From contig JAILQK010000016.1 of the NCBI GenBank assembly GCA_024699045.1, positions 1 through 60,559 on the forward strand: a stretch of DNA of 60,559 bases, read 5' to 3'. The notes under the pieces are model-generated. The model saw only the letters and a program-made list of their open reading frames with translations. It was not told the DNA's origin and did no database searches. Source of the stretch: Lachnospiraceae bacterium (lineage in GTDB: Bacteria; Bacillota; Clostridia; Lachnospirales; Lachnospiraceae). A program made the position numbers and the translations under genes. Below are positions 1-8,961 of this stretch, one piece after another (position 1 is the first letter of the stretch; each line of letters starts with the position of its first letter).

Positions 1-1630
1 GCTCATTAAAGATGTGGCGGCTCCTCTGGGGATAGAAGAGGACGATCTGGAGCTGTACGGAAAATATAAGGCAAAGCTCACCGACAGCTTTATAAGGAGC
101 ATACAGGACAGACCTGACGGCAAGCTGGTCCTTGTCACCGCAATAAACCCGACCCCTGCGGGTGAAGGGAAGACGACCCAGACCATAGGGATAGGCGAGG
201 CAATGGGGAGGCTCGGGAAAAAGGCAATCGTTGCCTTAAGAGAACCTTCACTCGGTCCCTGCTTTGGGATAAAGGGCGGAGCGGCAGGCGGAGGCATGGC
301 TCAGGCAGTTCCGATGGAGGACCTTAATCTGCACTTTACCGGAGATTTCCATGCCATAACAACGGCAAACAACCTGTGCGCGGCGATACTTGACAATCAT
401 ATCCATCAGGGAAACGAGCTCAGGATAGATACCAGAAGGATAGTGCTTGGGAGATGTCTTGATCTGAATGACAGGGCACTCAGAAATGTAGTTGTGGGTC
501 TCGGGTCGAAAGCCGACGGATTCGTAAGGGAGGATCACTTCTCGATAACCGTGGCTTCGGAGGTGATGGCGATCTTCTGTCTTGCTTCCGATATGGATGA
601 TCTGAAGAGACGGCTTTCGCGGATGATAGTTGCCTATGACCTCGACGGTGCTCCGGTTACGGCTGCCGATATCAAGGCGGTCGGTGCCATGGCTGCCCTG
701 CTCAAGGATGCGATAAAGCCCAATCTGATACAGACGCTGGAGCATGATCCCGTGCTCGTACACGGAGGACCTTTCGCAAATATCGCTCACGGCTGCAATT
801 CGGTGATAGCGACAAGGACAGCGCTCAAACTTGCGGATATAGTGATAACCGAGGCCGGCTTCGGCGCGGATCTCGGAGCCGAAAAGTTCTTTGACATCAA
901 ATGCCGTAAGGCGGGACTCAAGCCTTCGGCGGTAGTGCTCGTGGCGACCGTCAGAGCCTTGAAATACAACGGAGGAGTCCCGAAAGATAAACTTGGCGAG
1001 CCGGATATCGAGGCTTTGAAAAAGGGTATCGTGAACCTTGAAAGGCATATCGATAATCTGAAAAAATACGGGCTCCCGGTCATCGTTACGCTCAATGCGT
1101 TTGCGACCGATACCGATGAAGAAAAGGCATTTATCGAGGCAAAGGTCAGGGAGAGAGACTGCGGTTTCTCTTATTCCGAGGCCTGGGAAAAAGGCGGCGA
1201 GGGGGCTCTTGATCTTGCTGAAAAGATAATAGAGGCGGTCTCTTCCGACAGCGCCGATTTCAGGCTTTTATATCCCGATGAAATGCCGCTTGCGGAAAAG
1301 ATCGAGACCGTCGCAAAGGAGATCTACGGTGCCGCGGGAGTCGATATTTCGGCAAAGGCAAAAAAAGAGCTTCAGGCGATAGAAAAGATGGGATGCAAAA
1401 ACTTCCCGGTCTGCATGGCAAAAACCCAGTATTCGTTTTCCGATGATCCGACATTACTCGGAGCGCCGGAAGGTTTTACCCTGAAGGTGAGGGATGTCTA
1501 TCTTTCAGGAGGCGCCGGATTTGTCGTGGCGATGACCGGGGATATACTTACGATGCCGGGCCTTTCCTCTAAGCCTGCGGCATATGATATAGATGTGGAT
1601 GATAACGGTAAGATAAGGGGGCTTTTCTGA
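1..1630 (+). CDS. fhs: Formate-tetrahydrofolate ligase, 5'-truncated
   Basis: Catalyses ATP-dependent joining of formate to tetrahydrofolate, giving 10-formyl-THF for purine synthesis and one-carbon flow. The frame is already open at base 2 ([10 protein letters not shown]), so the GTG at 14 is probably an internal valine. About 15-20 N-terminal residues seem to be missing against the usual length of roughly 556. The ATP-binding loop [10 protein letters not shown] lies near visible residue 50 and is followed by the family signature [18 protein letters not shown]. The stop codon overlaps the folD start by one base (TGATG), so the two successive folate enzymes are surely cotranscribed. The family assignment is very secure. 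Confidence 0.97.
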   Translation, partial: LIKDVAAPLGIEEDDLELYGKYKAKLTDSFIRSIQDRPDGKLVLVTAINPTPAGEGKTTQTIGIGEAMGRLGKKAIVALREPSLGPCFGIKGGAAGGGMAQAVPMEDLNLHFTGDFHAITTANNLCAAILDNHIHQGNELRIDTRRIVLGRCLDLNDRALRNVVVGLGSKADGFVREDHFSITVASEVMAIFCLASDMDDLKRRLSRMIVAYDLDGAPVTAADIKAVGAMAALLKDAIKPNLIQTLEHDPVLVHGGPFANIAHGCNSVIATRTALKLADIVITEAGFGADLGAEKFFDIKCRKAGLKPSAVVLVATVRALKYNGGVPKDKLGEPDIEALKKGIVNLERHIDNLKKYGLPVIVTLNAFATDTDEEKAFIEAKVRERDCGFSYSEAWEKGGEGALDLAEKIIEAVSSDSADFRLLYPDEMPLAEKIETVAKEIYGAAGVDISAKAKKELQAIEKMGCKNFPVCMAKTQYSFSDDPTLLGAPEGFTLKVRDVYLSGGAGFVVAMTGDILTMPGLSSKPAAYDIDVDDNGKIRGLF

Positions 1631-2478
1631 TGGCTCGGATAATTGACGGTAAAAAGATCTCACAGGAGATCAAGGATGAGGTCAGAGCAGAGATAGAACG
1701 GGAGGGGATCAAAGCGTGCCTTGCGGTGATCATAGTCGGTGATGACCCCGCTTCGCAGGTATATGTCAAAAACAAGAAGACCGCCTGCGAATACTGTGGG
1801 ATCAGATCGTTGTCATACGAGCTGAAAGCGGATACTTCCGAAGAGGAGCTTAAGGCACTTATCGAAAAGCTTAACAGGGACAGCGAGGTTGACGGCATAC
1901 TTGTACAGCTGCCTCTTCCCGGGCATATCAACGAGGACAATATAATCGAGGCGATAGATCCCGATAAGGATGTGGACGGATTTTCCAGAAGATCGGTCGG
2001 GGCTTTGAGCATTGGTACGGATGGCTTTGTGTCATGCACTCCGGCCGGAGTCATAGAGCTTTTGAAAAGGAGCGGAGTTGATATCGCGGGGAAGGAATGT
2101 GTGGTGATGGGGAGGTCGAACATAGTCGGCAAGCCCATGGCAATGCTCATGCTCAGAGAAAACGCCACGGTTACGGTCGTACATTCGAAAACGCGTCACA
2201 TAGAGGACATCTGCAGCCGCGCCGATATCCTCATAGTCGCGATCGGAAAGCCTGAGATGATCACGCACGACTATGTAAAGGCCGGAGCCGTAGTGATCGA
2301 TGTCGGGATACACAGGATCGATCCCGAAAAAAACGATGGAAGAAAGCTTTGCGGTGACGTTGATTACGCTGATGTGGAGCCGGTAGCGTCCTATATCACT
2401 CCTGTGCCGGGAGGTGTGGGACCCATGACGATAGCGATGCTCATGAAAAACGTTTTGAAAGCGGCAGGGAAAAGATAA
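1630..2478 (+). CDS. folD: Bifunctional methylene-THF dehydrogenase/cyclohydrolase FolD
   Basis: Interconverts 5,10-methylene-THF, methenyl-THF and 10-formyl-THF in the cytosol, working directly on the product of the preceding ligase. At 282 residues it has normal length. Y45 and K49 fit the catalytic Y-x3-K motif. The substrate-loop signature QLPLPGHINEDNII, the VDGF motif, the Rossmann segment GRSNIVGKPMAMLML and the C-terminal signature TPVPGGVGPMTIAML are all present. The start overlaps the fhs stop by one base, which implies translational coupling. No unusual residues were seen. Confidence 0.97.
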   Translation: MARIIDGKKISQEIKDEVRAEIEREGIKACLAVIIVGDDPASQVYVKNKKTACEYCGIRSLSYELKADTSEEELKALIEKLNRDSEVDGILVQLPLPGHINEDNIIEAIDPDKDVDGFSRRSVGALSIGTDGFVSCTPAGVIELLKRSGVDIAGKECVVMGRSNIVGKPMAMLMLRENATVTVVHSKTRHIEDICSRADILIVAIGKPEMITHDYVKAGAVVIDVGIHRIDPEKNDGRKLCGDVDYADVEPVASYITPVPGGVGPMTIAMLMKNVLKAAGKR

Positions 2479-2480
2479 TC

Positions 2481-3638
2481 ATGCAGTGCCCACAATGCGG
2501 GAATGAAATACCCGAGGGCAAGCTTTACTGTCCTACCTGTGGTTATGCCGTCCAGATCGTTCCGGATTACGATGCGGATCTGGAGGAAAACCTTGACAGC
2601 GTGGGAACGGATATTGCCGGAAATGTAAACAGGATAGACGTAGCCGATAATTCCCGCGTCGAGTTTGATGAGGATTCCACGACCAAAGAGATCCCCATGG
2701 TCAAAAAAGACAAGGCATCCGATCTGAAAAAGAAATATGTCAGAGAGGATGAGGCCAAGGAGAAGATCGGCACCGTGGTGATCGCGGGGGTGCTTGGGAT
2801 CATCCTTATCCTTGTGGCTTATCAGGCTTCGAGGCTTATGGACAGCGGTTCGTTCATTCCCCAGAAAGCCGTCGATGATGTGGTCTCGGGAAACGGCATC
2901 ATGGGCAGCAATACCGTATCGGAGATTGAAGCGGTTACTGAGGAGGCAACCCCTTCGGAGGATACGGTCTCTGCGGGGGCGCTTTCGGATAATACAGTCT
3001 CGGAGGATGCATTGAACGGGAAAGTGGAAGGAGAGCTCATCATCACTCCCGAAGCCGGCAAGTATACAAAGCCGCAGAATATATCCGCCGTGATATCCGT
3101 AAACGGGGACGTTACAGAAAGCGAAGAAGCAGAGGTCCCTGAAGGCGAAGAAGCAGAGGATAAGGAATTTGCGGGCATCATTTATTATACCGATGACGGT
3201 TCGGAGCCCGATGAGAGCTCAGAGGTGTTTAAGAAGGGCTTTCCGATGCCTTTGGGACACAGCTCATATTCTTTCAGATTTCTGGACAGCAAGGGAAATC
3301 TGAGTGATGTGGTAACGGTGGAATACGATCTTGAGTATGCCGGAGGATGTACTCCGGTCGATGCGGTGAACACGATAATCGCCACGCTGATCAAGGACGG
3401 GGCCCTGCTGGATATATACGGACATGTTGCCGGATCGACGGGCTTATATACATACAGATGCGATACCATGGTCAGCTCGGGTAACCGGGATTACTATATC
3501 ATCCCCGAAAGCTATGGGGAGCCGGGAGGTTCAAAACGTGAGACCGGAACCGTGTATGCGGTTGATGCGGCCACCCTTGAAACGTTTACGGTAAGAAAGA
3601 GTTCCGATGGAAAATACAGTTTTGAACTGTTCTTTTGA
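2481..3638 (+). CDS. Zinc-ribbon membrane protein with chitobiase-C-like domain
   Basis: Function unknown. The N-terminus is a zinc ribbon with two CxxC pairs (CPQCGNEIPEGKLYCPTCG, residues 3-21). An acidic linker and one hydrophobic segment follow (about residues 95-118). Next comes a Ser/Thr/Glu-rich stretch with short NTVSE/DTVSAGALSD repeats. The outer part contains ITPEAGKYTKPQNISAV and IYYTDDGSEPDESS, which resemble the chitobiase/beta-hexosaminidase C-terminal (CHB_HEX_C, FN3-like) fold. I infer a cytoplasmic zinc ribbon joined through the membrane to an extracellular beta-sandwich. It starts two bases after the folD stop and is likely in the same transcript, though it has no evident link to folate. 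The domain reading is moderately sure; no role is claimed. Confidence 0.75.
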   Translation: MQCPQCGNEIPEGKLYCPTCGYAVQIVPDYDADLEENLDSVGTDIAGNVNRIDVADNSRVEFDEDSTTKEIPMVKKDKASDLKKKYVREDEAKEKIGTVVIAGVLGIILILVAYQASRLMDSGSFIPQKAVDDVVSGNGIMGSNTVSEIEAVTEEATPSEDTVSAGALSDNTVSEDALNGKVEGELIITPEAGKYTKPQNISAVISVNGDVTESEEAEVPEGEEAEDKEFAGIIYYTDDGSEPDESSEVFKKGFPMPLGHSSYSFRFLDSKGNLSDVVTVEYDLEYAGGCTPVDAVNTIIATLIKDGALLDIYGHVAGSTGLYTYRCDTMVSSGNRDYYIIPESYGEPGGSKRETGTVYAVDAATLETFTVRKSSDGKYSFELFF

Positions 3639-3684
3639 CAGGTTTTGATAAAGGCAAACAACACAGAGAGGAGATCAGCGCTTT

Positions 3685-4254
3685 ATGAGATTACTCGAAC
3701 AAAGGATACTTAAAGAGGGAAAGGCCTACAGTGAAGACATACTCAGGGTCGATACTTTTATCAACCATCAGGTGGATCCTGAACTCATGCATAAGTGTGC
3801 CAGGGAATTTGCCTCTCATTTCAGGGGGCAGGGAATTACAAAGGTCGTGACCATTGAAAGTTCAGGGATCTCACCCGCAGTCCTGACTGCTCTGGAGATG
3901 GGGATCCCGCTTGTGATACTTAAGAAGCAGCCGTCCAAGGTCCTTAACGACAACCTGTTCCAGACGATGGTGACCTCCTTTACAAAGGGGACGAACTATG
4001 AGCTCACGCTGTCAAAGGATGTGATCGGTGAGAACGATCATGTCTTGATCATAGATGATTTTCTGGCAAACGGAGAAGCCGTCACCGGCGCCGTCAGACT
4101 TTTGAGGATGGCACATGCCACCGTCGCGGGGGTAGGGATACTTATCGAGAAATCCTTCCAGCCCGGCAGGGAAAAGCTCATGGATGCGGGATTTGAGGTT
4201 TATTCTCTGGCCCGGATAGCATCAATGGCCAAAGACAGCATCACCTTTGAGTGA
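3685..4254 (+). CDS. xpt: Xanthine phosphoribosyltransferase
   Basis: Salvages xanthine (and probably other 6-oxopurines) to the nucleotide using PRPP. The 189-residue length and N-terminus (MRLLEQRILKEGKAYSEDILRVDTFINHQVDP) fit the Gram-positive Xpt family. The PRPP-binding loop appears as VLIIDDFLANGEAVTG, and a second conserved segment is TIESSGISPAVLTAL. A GAGAGGAG ribosome binding site lies about 11 bases before the ATG. The 46-base leader is too short for the purine riboswitch often found before xpt, and no xanthine permease follows. It is probably cotranscribed with its neighbours. Confidence 0.93.
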   Translation: MRLLEQRILKEGKAYSEDILRVDTFINHQVDPELMHKCAREFASHFRGQGITKVVTIESSGISPAVLTALEMGIPLVILKKQPSKVLNDNLFQTMVTSFTKGTNYELTLSKDVIGENDHVLIIDDFLANGEAVTGAVRLLRMAHATVAGVGILIEKSFQPGREKLMDAGFEVYSLARIASMAKDSITFE

Positions 4255-4276
4255 TAATAAATACAAGGAGTGAAAG

Positions 4277-5596
4277 ATGAATAAGGTAGTTAAGTTTGGC
4301 GGAAGCTCCCTTTCTTGCGCCGAGCAGTTTGAGAAGGTCGGACATATCATAGGCCTGGACAAGGACAGAAGATATGTGGTACCTTCCGCACCCGGAAAGA
4401 GGGATTCAAAAGACCGTAAGGTGACGGATCTTTTGTACGAGACGTATGAACTTGCTGTAAATAAAGAAGATTTTTCCGGAGTCTTCGCCGAGATCGAGAG
4501 CAGATACAACGATATAATAAAGGGACTGAAGCTGGGAGTCTCGCTTAAAGACGAGTTCGCCACTATCAGGAAGAATCTTAAAAACGGGATCGGATCCGAC
4601 TACGTCGCAAGCCGCGGGGAATATCTCAACGGGATACTCCTTGCCGATTATCTGGGGTATGCGTTCGTTGATGCGGCAGAGGTCATATTCTTCGACAAGG
4701 ACGGAAACTTTGATTCCGAAAAGACCTATAAGGTCATGCGGGAGAAGCTTGAAGGGATTGAAAGAGCGGTGATCCCGGGATTTTACGGCTCCATGCCCGA
4801 CGGAACGATCAAGACGTTTTCCAGAGGCGGATCGGATATCACGGGTTCCATAGTCGCAAGATCGGTAAAGGCTGATGTCTATGAAAACTGGACGGATGTG
4901 TCGGGCTTCTTTGTTGCGGATCCACGTATAATCACCGATCCCGAGAACATCGAGATGATCACTTATTCAGAGCTGAGGGAGCTTTCATATATGGGAGCTT
5001 CGGTGCTCCACGAGGATGCGATCTTTCCGGTACGCAGGGAAGGGATCCCCATAAATATAAGAAATACCAACAAACCTGAAGACAACGGCTCCTGGATCGT
5101 CCAGAGCACGGGACAGAAGTCAAGGTTCGTGATAACGGGGATAGCCGGCAAGAAGGGGTTCTGTTCGGTCAACATTGAAAAGGACAAAATGAACTCCGAA
5201 GTCGGATTCGGAAGGAAGGTGCTTCAGGCCTTTGAAGACAATAACATCTCGTTTGAGCATATGCCTTCGGGGATAGACACGATGACCATCATCGTTCATC
5301 AGGACGAGTTCATCGAAAAAGAACAGCGTGTGGTCTCGGAGATAAACAGACTGACGCATCCCGACAACATAGACATAGAATCCGACCTGGCCCTTATAGC
5401 CGTTGTCGGACGGGGGATGAGATCCTCCAAGGGTACTTCGGGAAGGATATTCTCGGCGCTTGCCCATGCAAATGTGAACGTAAAGATGATAGATCAGGGA
5501 TCTTCGGAGCTTAATATAATCATAGGCGTAAAGAATGAGGATTTTGAAAATGCCATAAGGGCTATATATAATATATTCGTTGTGGCTCAGTTATAG
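4277..5596 (+). CDS. lysC: Aspartate kinase (monofunctional, two ACT domains)
   Basis: Phosphorylates L-aspartate in the first step to lysine, threonine and methionine. The kinase domain opens with VVKFGGSSLS and includes SRGGSDITGSIVA. Two ACT domains follow near residues 300-435, the second containing VGRGMRSSKGTSGRIFSAL. They suggest feedback control by a pathway amino acid, but the effector cannot be read from sequence. The 439-residue length matches clostridial monofunctional enzymes; no homoserine dehydrogenase is fused. AAGGAG lies 6 bases before the ATG. Other isozymes may exist elsewhere, so the symbol is a family-level choice. Confidence 0.93.
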   Translation: MNKVVKFGGSSLSCAEQFEKVGHIIGLDKDRRYVVPSAPGKRDSKDRKVTDLLYETYELAVNKEDFSGVFAEIESRYNDIIKGLKLGVSLKDEFATIRKNLKNGIGSDYVASRGEYLNGILLADYLGYAFVDAAEVIFFDKDGNFDSEKTYKVMREKLEGIERAVIPGFYGSMPDGTIKTFSRGGSDITGSIVARSVKADVYENWTDVSGFFVADPRIITDPENIEMITYSELRELSYMGASVLHEDAIFPVRREGIPINIRNTNKPEDNGSWIVQSTGQKSRFVITGIAGKKGFCSVNIEKDKMNSEVGFGRKVLQAFEDNNISFEHMPSGIDTMTIIVHQDEFIEKEQRVVSEINRLTHPDNIDIESDLALIAVVGRGMRSSKGTSGRIFSALAHANVNVKMIDQGSSELNIIIGVKNEDFENAIRAIYNIFVVAQL

Positions 5597-5648
5597 AAGT
5601 CCGGGACGGAGAGCGCCCGGAAGGAATTAAGATCAAAGGAGAAAATAA

Positions 5649-6533
5649 ATGTACAGGATTTTGGAAGCGGAGGTTCTTGCGGACAGGACATACAGGATGG
5701 TGGTACATGCCCCCAATGTCGCCCATGCATGTGAGCCGGGACAATTCCTTATAGTCAGGGCAAAAGAGGAGAGTGAAAGGATCGCTCTTACCATCTGTGA
5801 CTATGACAGGGAAAAAGAGACAGTCACGATCGTATTTCAGACGATAGGCGAGTCCAGTTACAGGATCGCGGAGTTTAAGGCGGGAGACAGCTTTGCGGAT
5901 GTAGTGGGTCCCCTCGGAAATCCTGCGGAATACGTTAAAGAGCCTATAGAAGAGGTAAGGAAAAGACACTATCTGCTGGTAGGCGGAGGTCTGGGAACCG
6001 CACCGGTATATCCTCAGGCTAAGTGGCTTAAGGATCACGGAGTGGATGTGGATGTGATAATAGGAACCCGTAGCAGGGATACGCTCATTATGGAGCAGGA
6101 GATGATAGATGCCGTGGGAGAGGAGCATGTCTTTGTTACCACGGATGACGGTTCTTACAAAAGACACGGCATGGTGACCGCAGTGATCGAGGATCTTGTT
6201 AAAAATGAGGGCAGGCACTATGACCGTTGTGTATCGATCGGACCGATGATAATGATGAAGTTCTGTGTGAAGATGACGAAGCAGCTCGGCATACCGACGA
6301 TAGTATCCATGAATCCCATCATGGTCGACGGAACGGGAATGTGCGGAGCCTGCAGGCTCGTGGTCGGGGATGAGGTCAAGTTTGCCTGCGTGGACGGGCC
6401 TGAATTTGACGGCTTTCTCGTGGATTTTGACTCTGCCATGAAGAGGATGAAGCTTTATAAGACAGAGGAAGGCAGACGGCTCCTTAAGTATCAGGAGGGA
6501 AGCACCCATCACGGCAACTGCGGGAACTGCTGA
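5649..6533 (+). CDS. NfnA: NAD-linked FAD/[2Fe-2S] subunit of bifurcating transhydrogenase
   Basis: Small subunit of the NADH-dependent reduced ferredoxin:NADP+ oxidoreductase, which couples NADH and ferredoxin oxidation to NADP+ reduction by flavin bifurcation. The 294-residue protein has a ferredoxin-reductase FAD domain (LTICDYDREKETVTIVFQT), an NAD-binding segment (VGGGLGTAPVYPQA) and a C-terminal iron-sulfur region. In that region D227, C232, C235 and C247 sit in VDGTGMCGAC...FAC; an Asp plus three Cys is, from memory, the cluster ligand set of characterised NfnA. The pairing with the next gene is what separates it from dihydroorotate dehydrogenase subunit B. The ribosome binding site is AAAGGAG. 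Confidence 0.92.
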   Translation: MYRILEAEVLADRTYRMVVHAPNVAHACEPGQFLIVRAKEESERIALTICDYDREKETVTIVFQTIGESSYRIAEFKAGDSFADVVGPLGNPAEYVKEPIEEVRKRHYLLVGGGLGTAPVYPQAKWLKDHGVDVDVIIGTRSRDTLIMEQEMIDAVGEEHVFVTTDDGSYKRHGMVTAVIEDLVKNEGRHYDRCVSIGPMIMMKFCVKMTKQLGIPTIVSMNPIMVDGTGMCGACRLVVGDEVKFACVDGPEFDGFLVDFDSAMKRMKLYKTEEGRRLLKYQEGSTHHGNCGNC

Positions 6534-6558
6534 GCCCGCTGAATGAGTTCGCTGATTG

Positions 6559-6605
6559 AGGATATATGTATAATTTAAGGATATATTTATTATATTAGGA
6601 GATAT
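6559..6605 (+). repeat. Three 19-bp-period repeats carrying SD-like cores
   Basis: AGGATATAT at 6559-6567 recurs exactly at 6578-6586 and as AGGAGATAT at 6597-6605, with a constant 19-base period. The last copy supplies the AGGAG ribosome binding site of the following gene, whose ATG is at 6612. The AT-rich filler between cores is less well conserved. Confidence 0.65.
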
Positions 6606-6611
6606 AAAAGT

Positions 6612-8009
6612 ATGGCTATTGAAGTTGATATGATGAAAAAGGTACCTGTTTCCGAGCAGGATCCCGCGAAACGCGCGAAGAATTTCGATGAAGTATGTCT
6701 GGGTTACACTGAAGAGGAGGCGATGGCGGAAGCCACAAGATGTCTGCAGTGCAAAAATCCGAAATGCGTGGAAGGCTGTCCGGTACGGATCAATATTCCC
6801 GGCTTTATCGAGAAAATAAAGGCAGGAGACCATGCCGGAGCATATGAGGTCATCGGGGAAGCAAGCTCGCTCCCTGCCGTATGCGGAAGGGTCTGTCCGC
6901 AGGAGACGCAGTGCGAAGGCCGGTGCATAAGAGGGATCAAAGGCGAGGCCGTTTCCATCGGAAAGCTTGAGAGGTTCGCGGCCGACTGGGCAGCTGAGCA
7001 TGGGATATCTCCTGTTAAAAAGACAGAGAAGAAGGGTAAGAAAGTCGCGGTCATCGGTGCGGGACCTTCGGGACTTACCTGTGCCGGAGACCTTGCAAAG
7101 ATGGGATACGAGGTGACCATATTCGAGGCGCTGCATAAGGCCGGCGGAGTCCTGGTATACGGGATCCCCGAGTTCAGACTGCCAAAGGACAAGGTCGTAT
7201 CAAAGGAGATCGAAAACGTCAAGGCTCTCGGAGTCGAGATAAAGACGGATTATATCATAGGACGTTCCGAGACCGTTGACGAGCTTATGGATGCCCAGGG
7301 GTTCGAAGCGGTATATATCGCTTCCGGAGCCGGACTGCCGATGTTTATGCATATACCGGGAGAGCAGGCGCTGGGCGTGTACAGCGCGAACGAATACCTG
7401 ACCCGGGCCAATCTCATGAAGGCCTACAGGGATGATTACGATACCCCCATAAACATCGGTAAAAAGACTGTTGTTGTCGGCGGCGGAAATGTGGCGATGG
7501 ATGCGGCGCGTACGGCGCTGCGTCTCGGTTCTGAAGTGACCGTGGTATACAGAAGATCAGAAAAAGAGCTTCCTGCCCGTGTGGAGGAGGTGCATCACGC
7601 CAAGGAAGAGGGGATAGAATTTGCTCTTCTCACAAATCCCGTGGAGATACTTGAAGATGAGGAGGGCCTTGTAAAGGGGATCAGGGTCATAAAGATGGAG
7701 CTTGGAGAACCCGATGCATCCGGCAGGAGAAGGCCTGTGGAGATACCGGGGTCAGAGTATGAGATCGAATGCGATGCCGTCATCATGGCCCTCGGAACGA
7801 CACCCAACCCGCTGATCCCGGGGACTACGGAGGGACTTGAGATCACAAAGAAGAAGTGTATCGTTTCCGATGAGGAGACCGGTGCCACCTCAAGACCCGG
7901 AGTATTTGCCGGAGGGGACTGCGCCACAGGCGCGGCTACCGTGATCCTCGCGATGGGAGCGGGAAGAAAAGCGGCGGCAGGTATAGACAGCTATCTCAGC
8001 GGAAAGTAA
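6612..8009 (+). CDS. gltA: NfnB: NADPH-dependent glutamate-synthase-type large subunit
   Basis: Large subunit of the NfnAB transhydrogenase, a homologue of the glutamate synthase small subunit and often annotated gltA. The 465-residue protein begins with a two-cluster [4Fe-4S] domain (CLQCKNPKCVEGCP near residues 37-50 and CGRVCPQETQCEGRC near 95-109). A first Rossmann fold (VAVIGAGPSGLTCAGDLA) binds the bifurcating FAD and a second (VVVGGGNVAMDAARTALRLG) binds NADP(H). The C-terminal FAD motif is GVFAGGDCATGAATVILAMG. The immediate pairing with NfnA supports an electron-bifurcating role rather than glutamate synthesis, since no large glutamate synthase subunit is near. The last 40 bases of the gene region are duplicated just downstream. 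Confidence 0.93.
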   Translation: MAIEVDMMKKVPVSEQDPAKRAKNFDEVCLGYTEEEAMAEATRCLQCKNPKCVEGCPVRINIPGFIEKIKAGDHAGAYEVIGEASSLPAVCGRVCPQETQCEGRCIRGIKGEAVSIGKLERFAADWAAEHGISPVKKTEKKGKKVAVIGAGPSGLTCAGDLAKMGYEVTIFEALHKAGGVLVYGIPEFRLPKDKVVSKEIENVKALGVEIKTDYIIGRSETVDELMDAQGFEAVYIASGAGLPMFMHIPGEQALGVYSANEYLTRANLMKAYRDDYDTPINIGKKTVVVGGGNVAMDAARTALRLGSEVTVVYRRSEKELPARVEEVHHAKEEGIEFALLTNPVEILEDEEGLVKGIRVIKMELGEPDASGRRRPVEIPGSEYEIECDAVIMALGTTPNPLIPGTTEGLEITKKKCIVSDEETGATSRPGVFAGGDCATGAATVILAMGAGRKAAAGIDSYLSGK

Positions 8010-8050
8010 AGCAGCGGCAGGTTTTGACAGCTATCTAAGCGGAAAGTAAA
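7971..8050 (+). repeat. 40-bp tandem duplication of the gltA 3' end
   Basis: Bases 7971-8010 cover the last 12 codons and the TAA stop of NfnB plus one base. They are repeated head to tail at 8011-8050 with about 36 of 40 identities. The second copy lies between the stop and the next ATG at 8054, so it is untranslated in this frame. Confidence 0.9.
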
Positions 8051-8053
8051 CAT

Positions 8054-8515
8054 ATGACTCTTAATGAAAAAGCAAAGGATCTGAGGACATCGGGCTACGC
8101 TCTGACCATCTGCGGAGCAGTTGGCGTCATTTTCGCGATACTCGTATTTACCGGGGTGATCCCTCTTGCGCTCAACGGGGTTTTCGGGATCGTGACCAAG
8201 ACGGTGATGTCGGTCCTTTTCGTCATCTTTCTTATCGCGGGGCTCAATGCGCTCAAAAGATCCCGCATCGTTATGGAGGATGCCGAGAGGGAGACGGACA
8301 AGAAGAATGATATCAAAAAGTGGTTCGCGGAGACTTATGACGGGGCCGCTGTTGACGCCTTCCTGGAACCCGGACTGGAAGATAATGAGCTCTATTTTGC
8401 AAGGACGGATCTGATCAAGGACAAGATCTGTGAACGATTCATGGATGTGGAGGATGCGCTGATGTCTGAGATCACGGAGGAGCTATACACCGAGCTTTTC
8501 GAAAAGGAGCAGTAA
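8054..8515 (+). CDS. Small two-TM membrane protein of unknown function
   Basis: Not recognised beyond being a plausible conserved Lachnospiraceae membrane protein. The 153 residues hold two hydrophobic helices (about 16-38 and 47-66) separated by a short loop. A charged cytoplasmic tail of about 85 residues, rich in Asp and Glu and without Cys or clear motifs, follows. Its TAA shares a base with the rlmH ATG (TAATG), so translation is likely coupled. The duplicated gltA tail lies just upstream. No function is claimed. Confidence 0.7.
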   Translation: MTLNEKAKDLRTSGYALTICGAVGVIFAILVFTGVIPLALNGVFGIVTKTVMSVLFVIFLIAGLNALKRSRIVMEDAERETDKKNDIKKWFAETYDGAAVDAFLEPGLEDNELYFARTDLIKDKICERFMDVEDALMSEITEELYTELFEKEQ

Positions 8516-8961
8516 TGCTCCGGGTAACTCTCATAACCTGCGGAAAGTTAAAGGAGAGATATTTAAGGGAGGCGGTTGCGGAGTACAGGAAGCGGCTTGC
8601 CGGATATGCATTGCTCGAAGAAAAGGAGCTTGATGACGGACCTGATATCTCAGCCGAGGGCGCCCGTATCGTTAAGGCGATCCCCGAGGGGGCATATGTT
8701 ATCACTCTTGAGATAGAGGGAAAGCAGCTTACGTCCGAGGCTTTTTCGGAAACTATAGAGCAGCTTATGACCGGGGGGATAAGCCATATCTGTTTTATCA
8801 TAGGCGGATCCGACGGTCTTGCAGATGAGATCAAAGAAAGAGCGGGATCGCATATCAGCTTTTCGAGGATGACCTTCCCCCATCAGCTGATGAGGGTCAT
8901 CTTTCTTGAGCAGCTGTACAGGGCATTTAAGATCATGAAAGGAGAGCCTTATCATAAATGA
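8515..8961 (+). CDS. rlmH: 23S rRNA pseudouridine-1915 N3-methyltransferase RlmH
   Basis: Uses S-adenosylmethionine to methylate pseudouridine 1915 in helix 69 of 23S rRNA on assembled ribosomes. It is a SPOUT-family protein of 148 residues against the usual 155-159. The knot motifs are present: FIIGGSDGL, and HQLMRVIFLEQLYRAFKI followed by the terminal EPYHK. The ATG overlaps the preceding stop by one base, and the gene's own TGA overlaps the next ATG by four, so it sits inside a coupled run. Confidence 0.95.
   Translation: MLRVTLITCGKLKERYLREAVAEYRKRLAGYALLEEKELDDGPDISAEGARIVKAIPEGAYVITLEIEGKQLTSEAFSETIEQLMTGGISHICFIIGGSDGLADEIKERAGSHISFSRMTFPHQLMRVIFLEQLYRAFKIMKGEPYHK

Noticed and set aside
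3639-3684. Purine riboswitch before xpt
   Set aside because: Only 46 bases separate the genes and the conserved loop sequences are absent.
5562-7136. Long minus-strand open frame (524 codons) across nfnA and gltA
   Set aside because: It lies antisense to two well-identified enzymes, shows no recognisable motif, is rich in His, Arg and Tyr as expected for a shadow frame, and has no convincing ribosome binding site.
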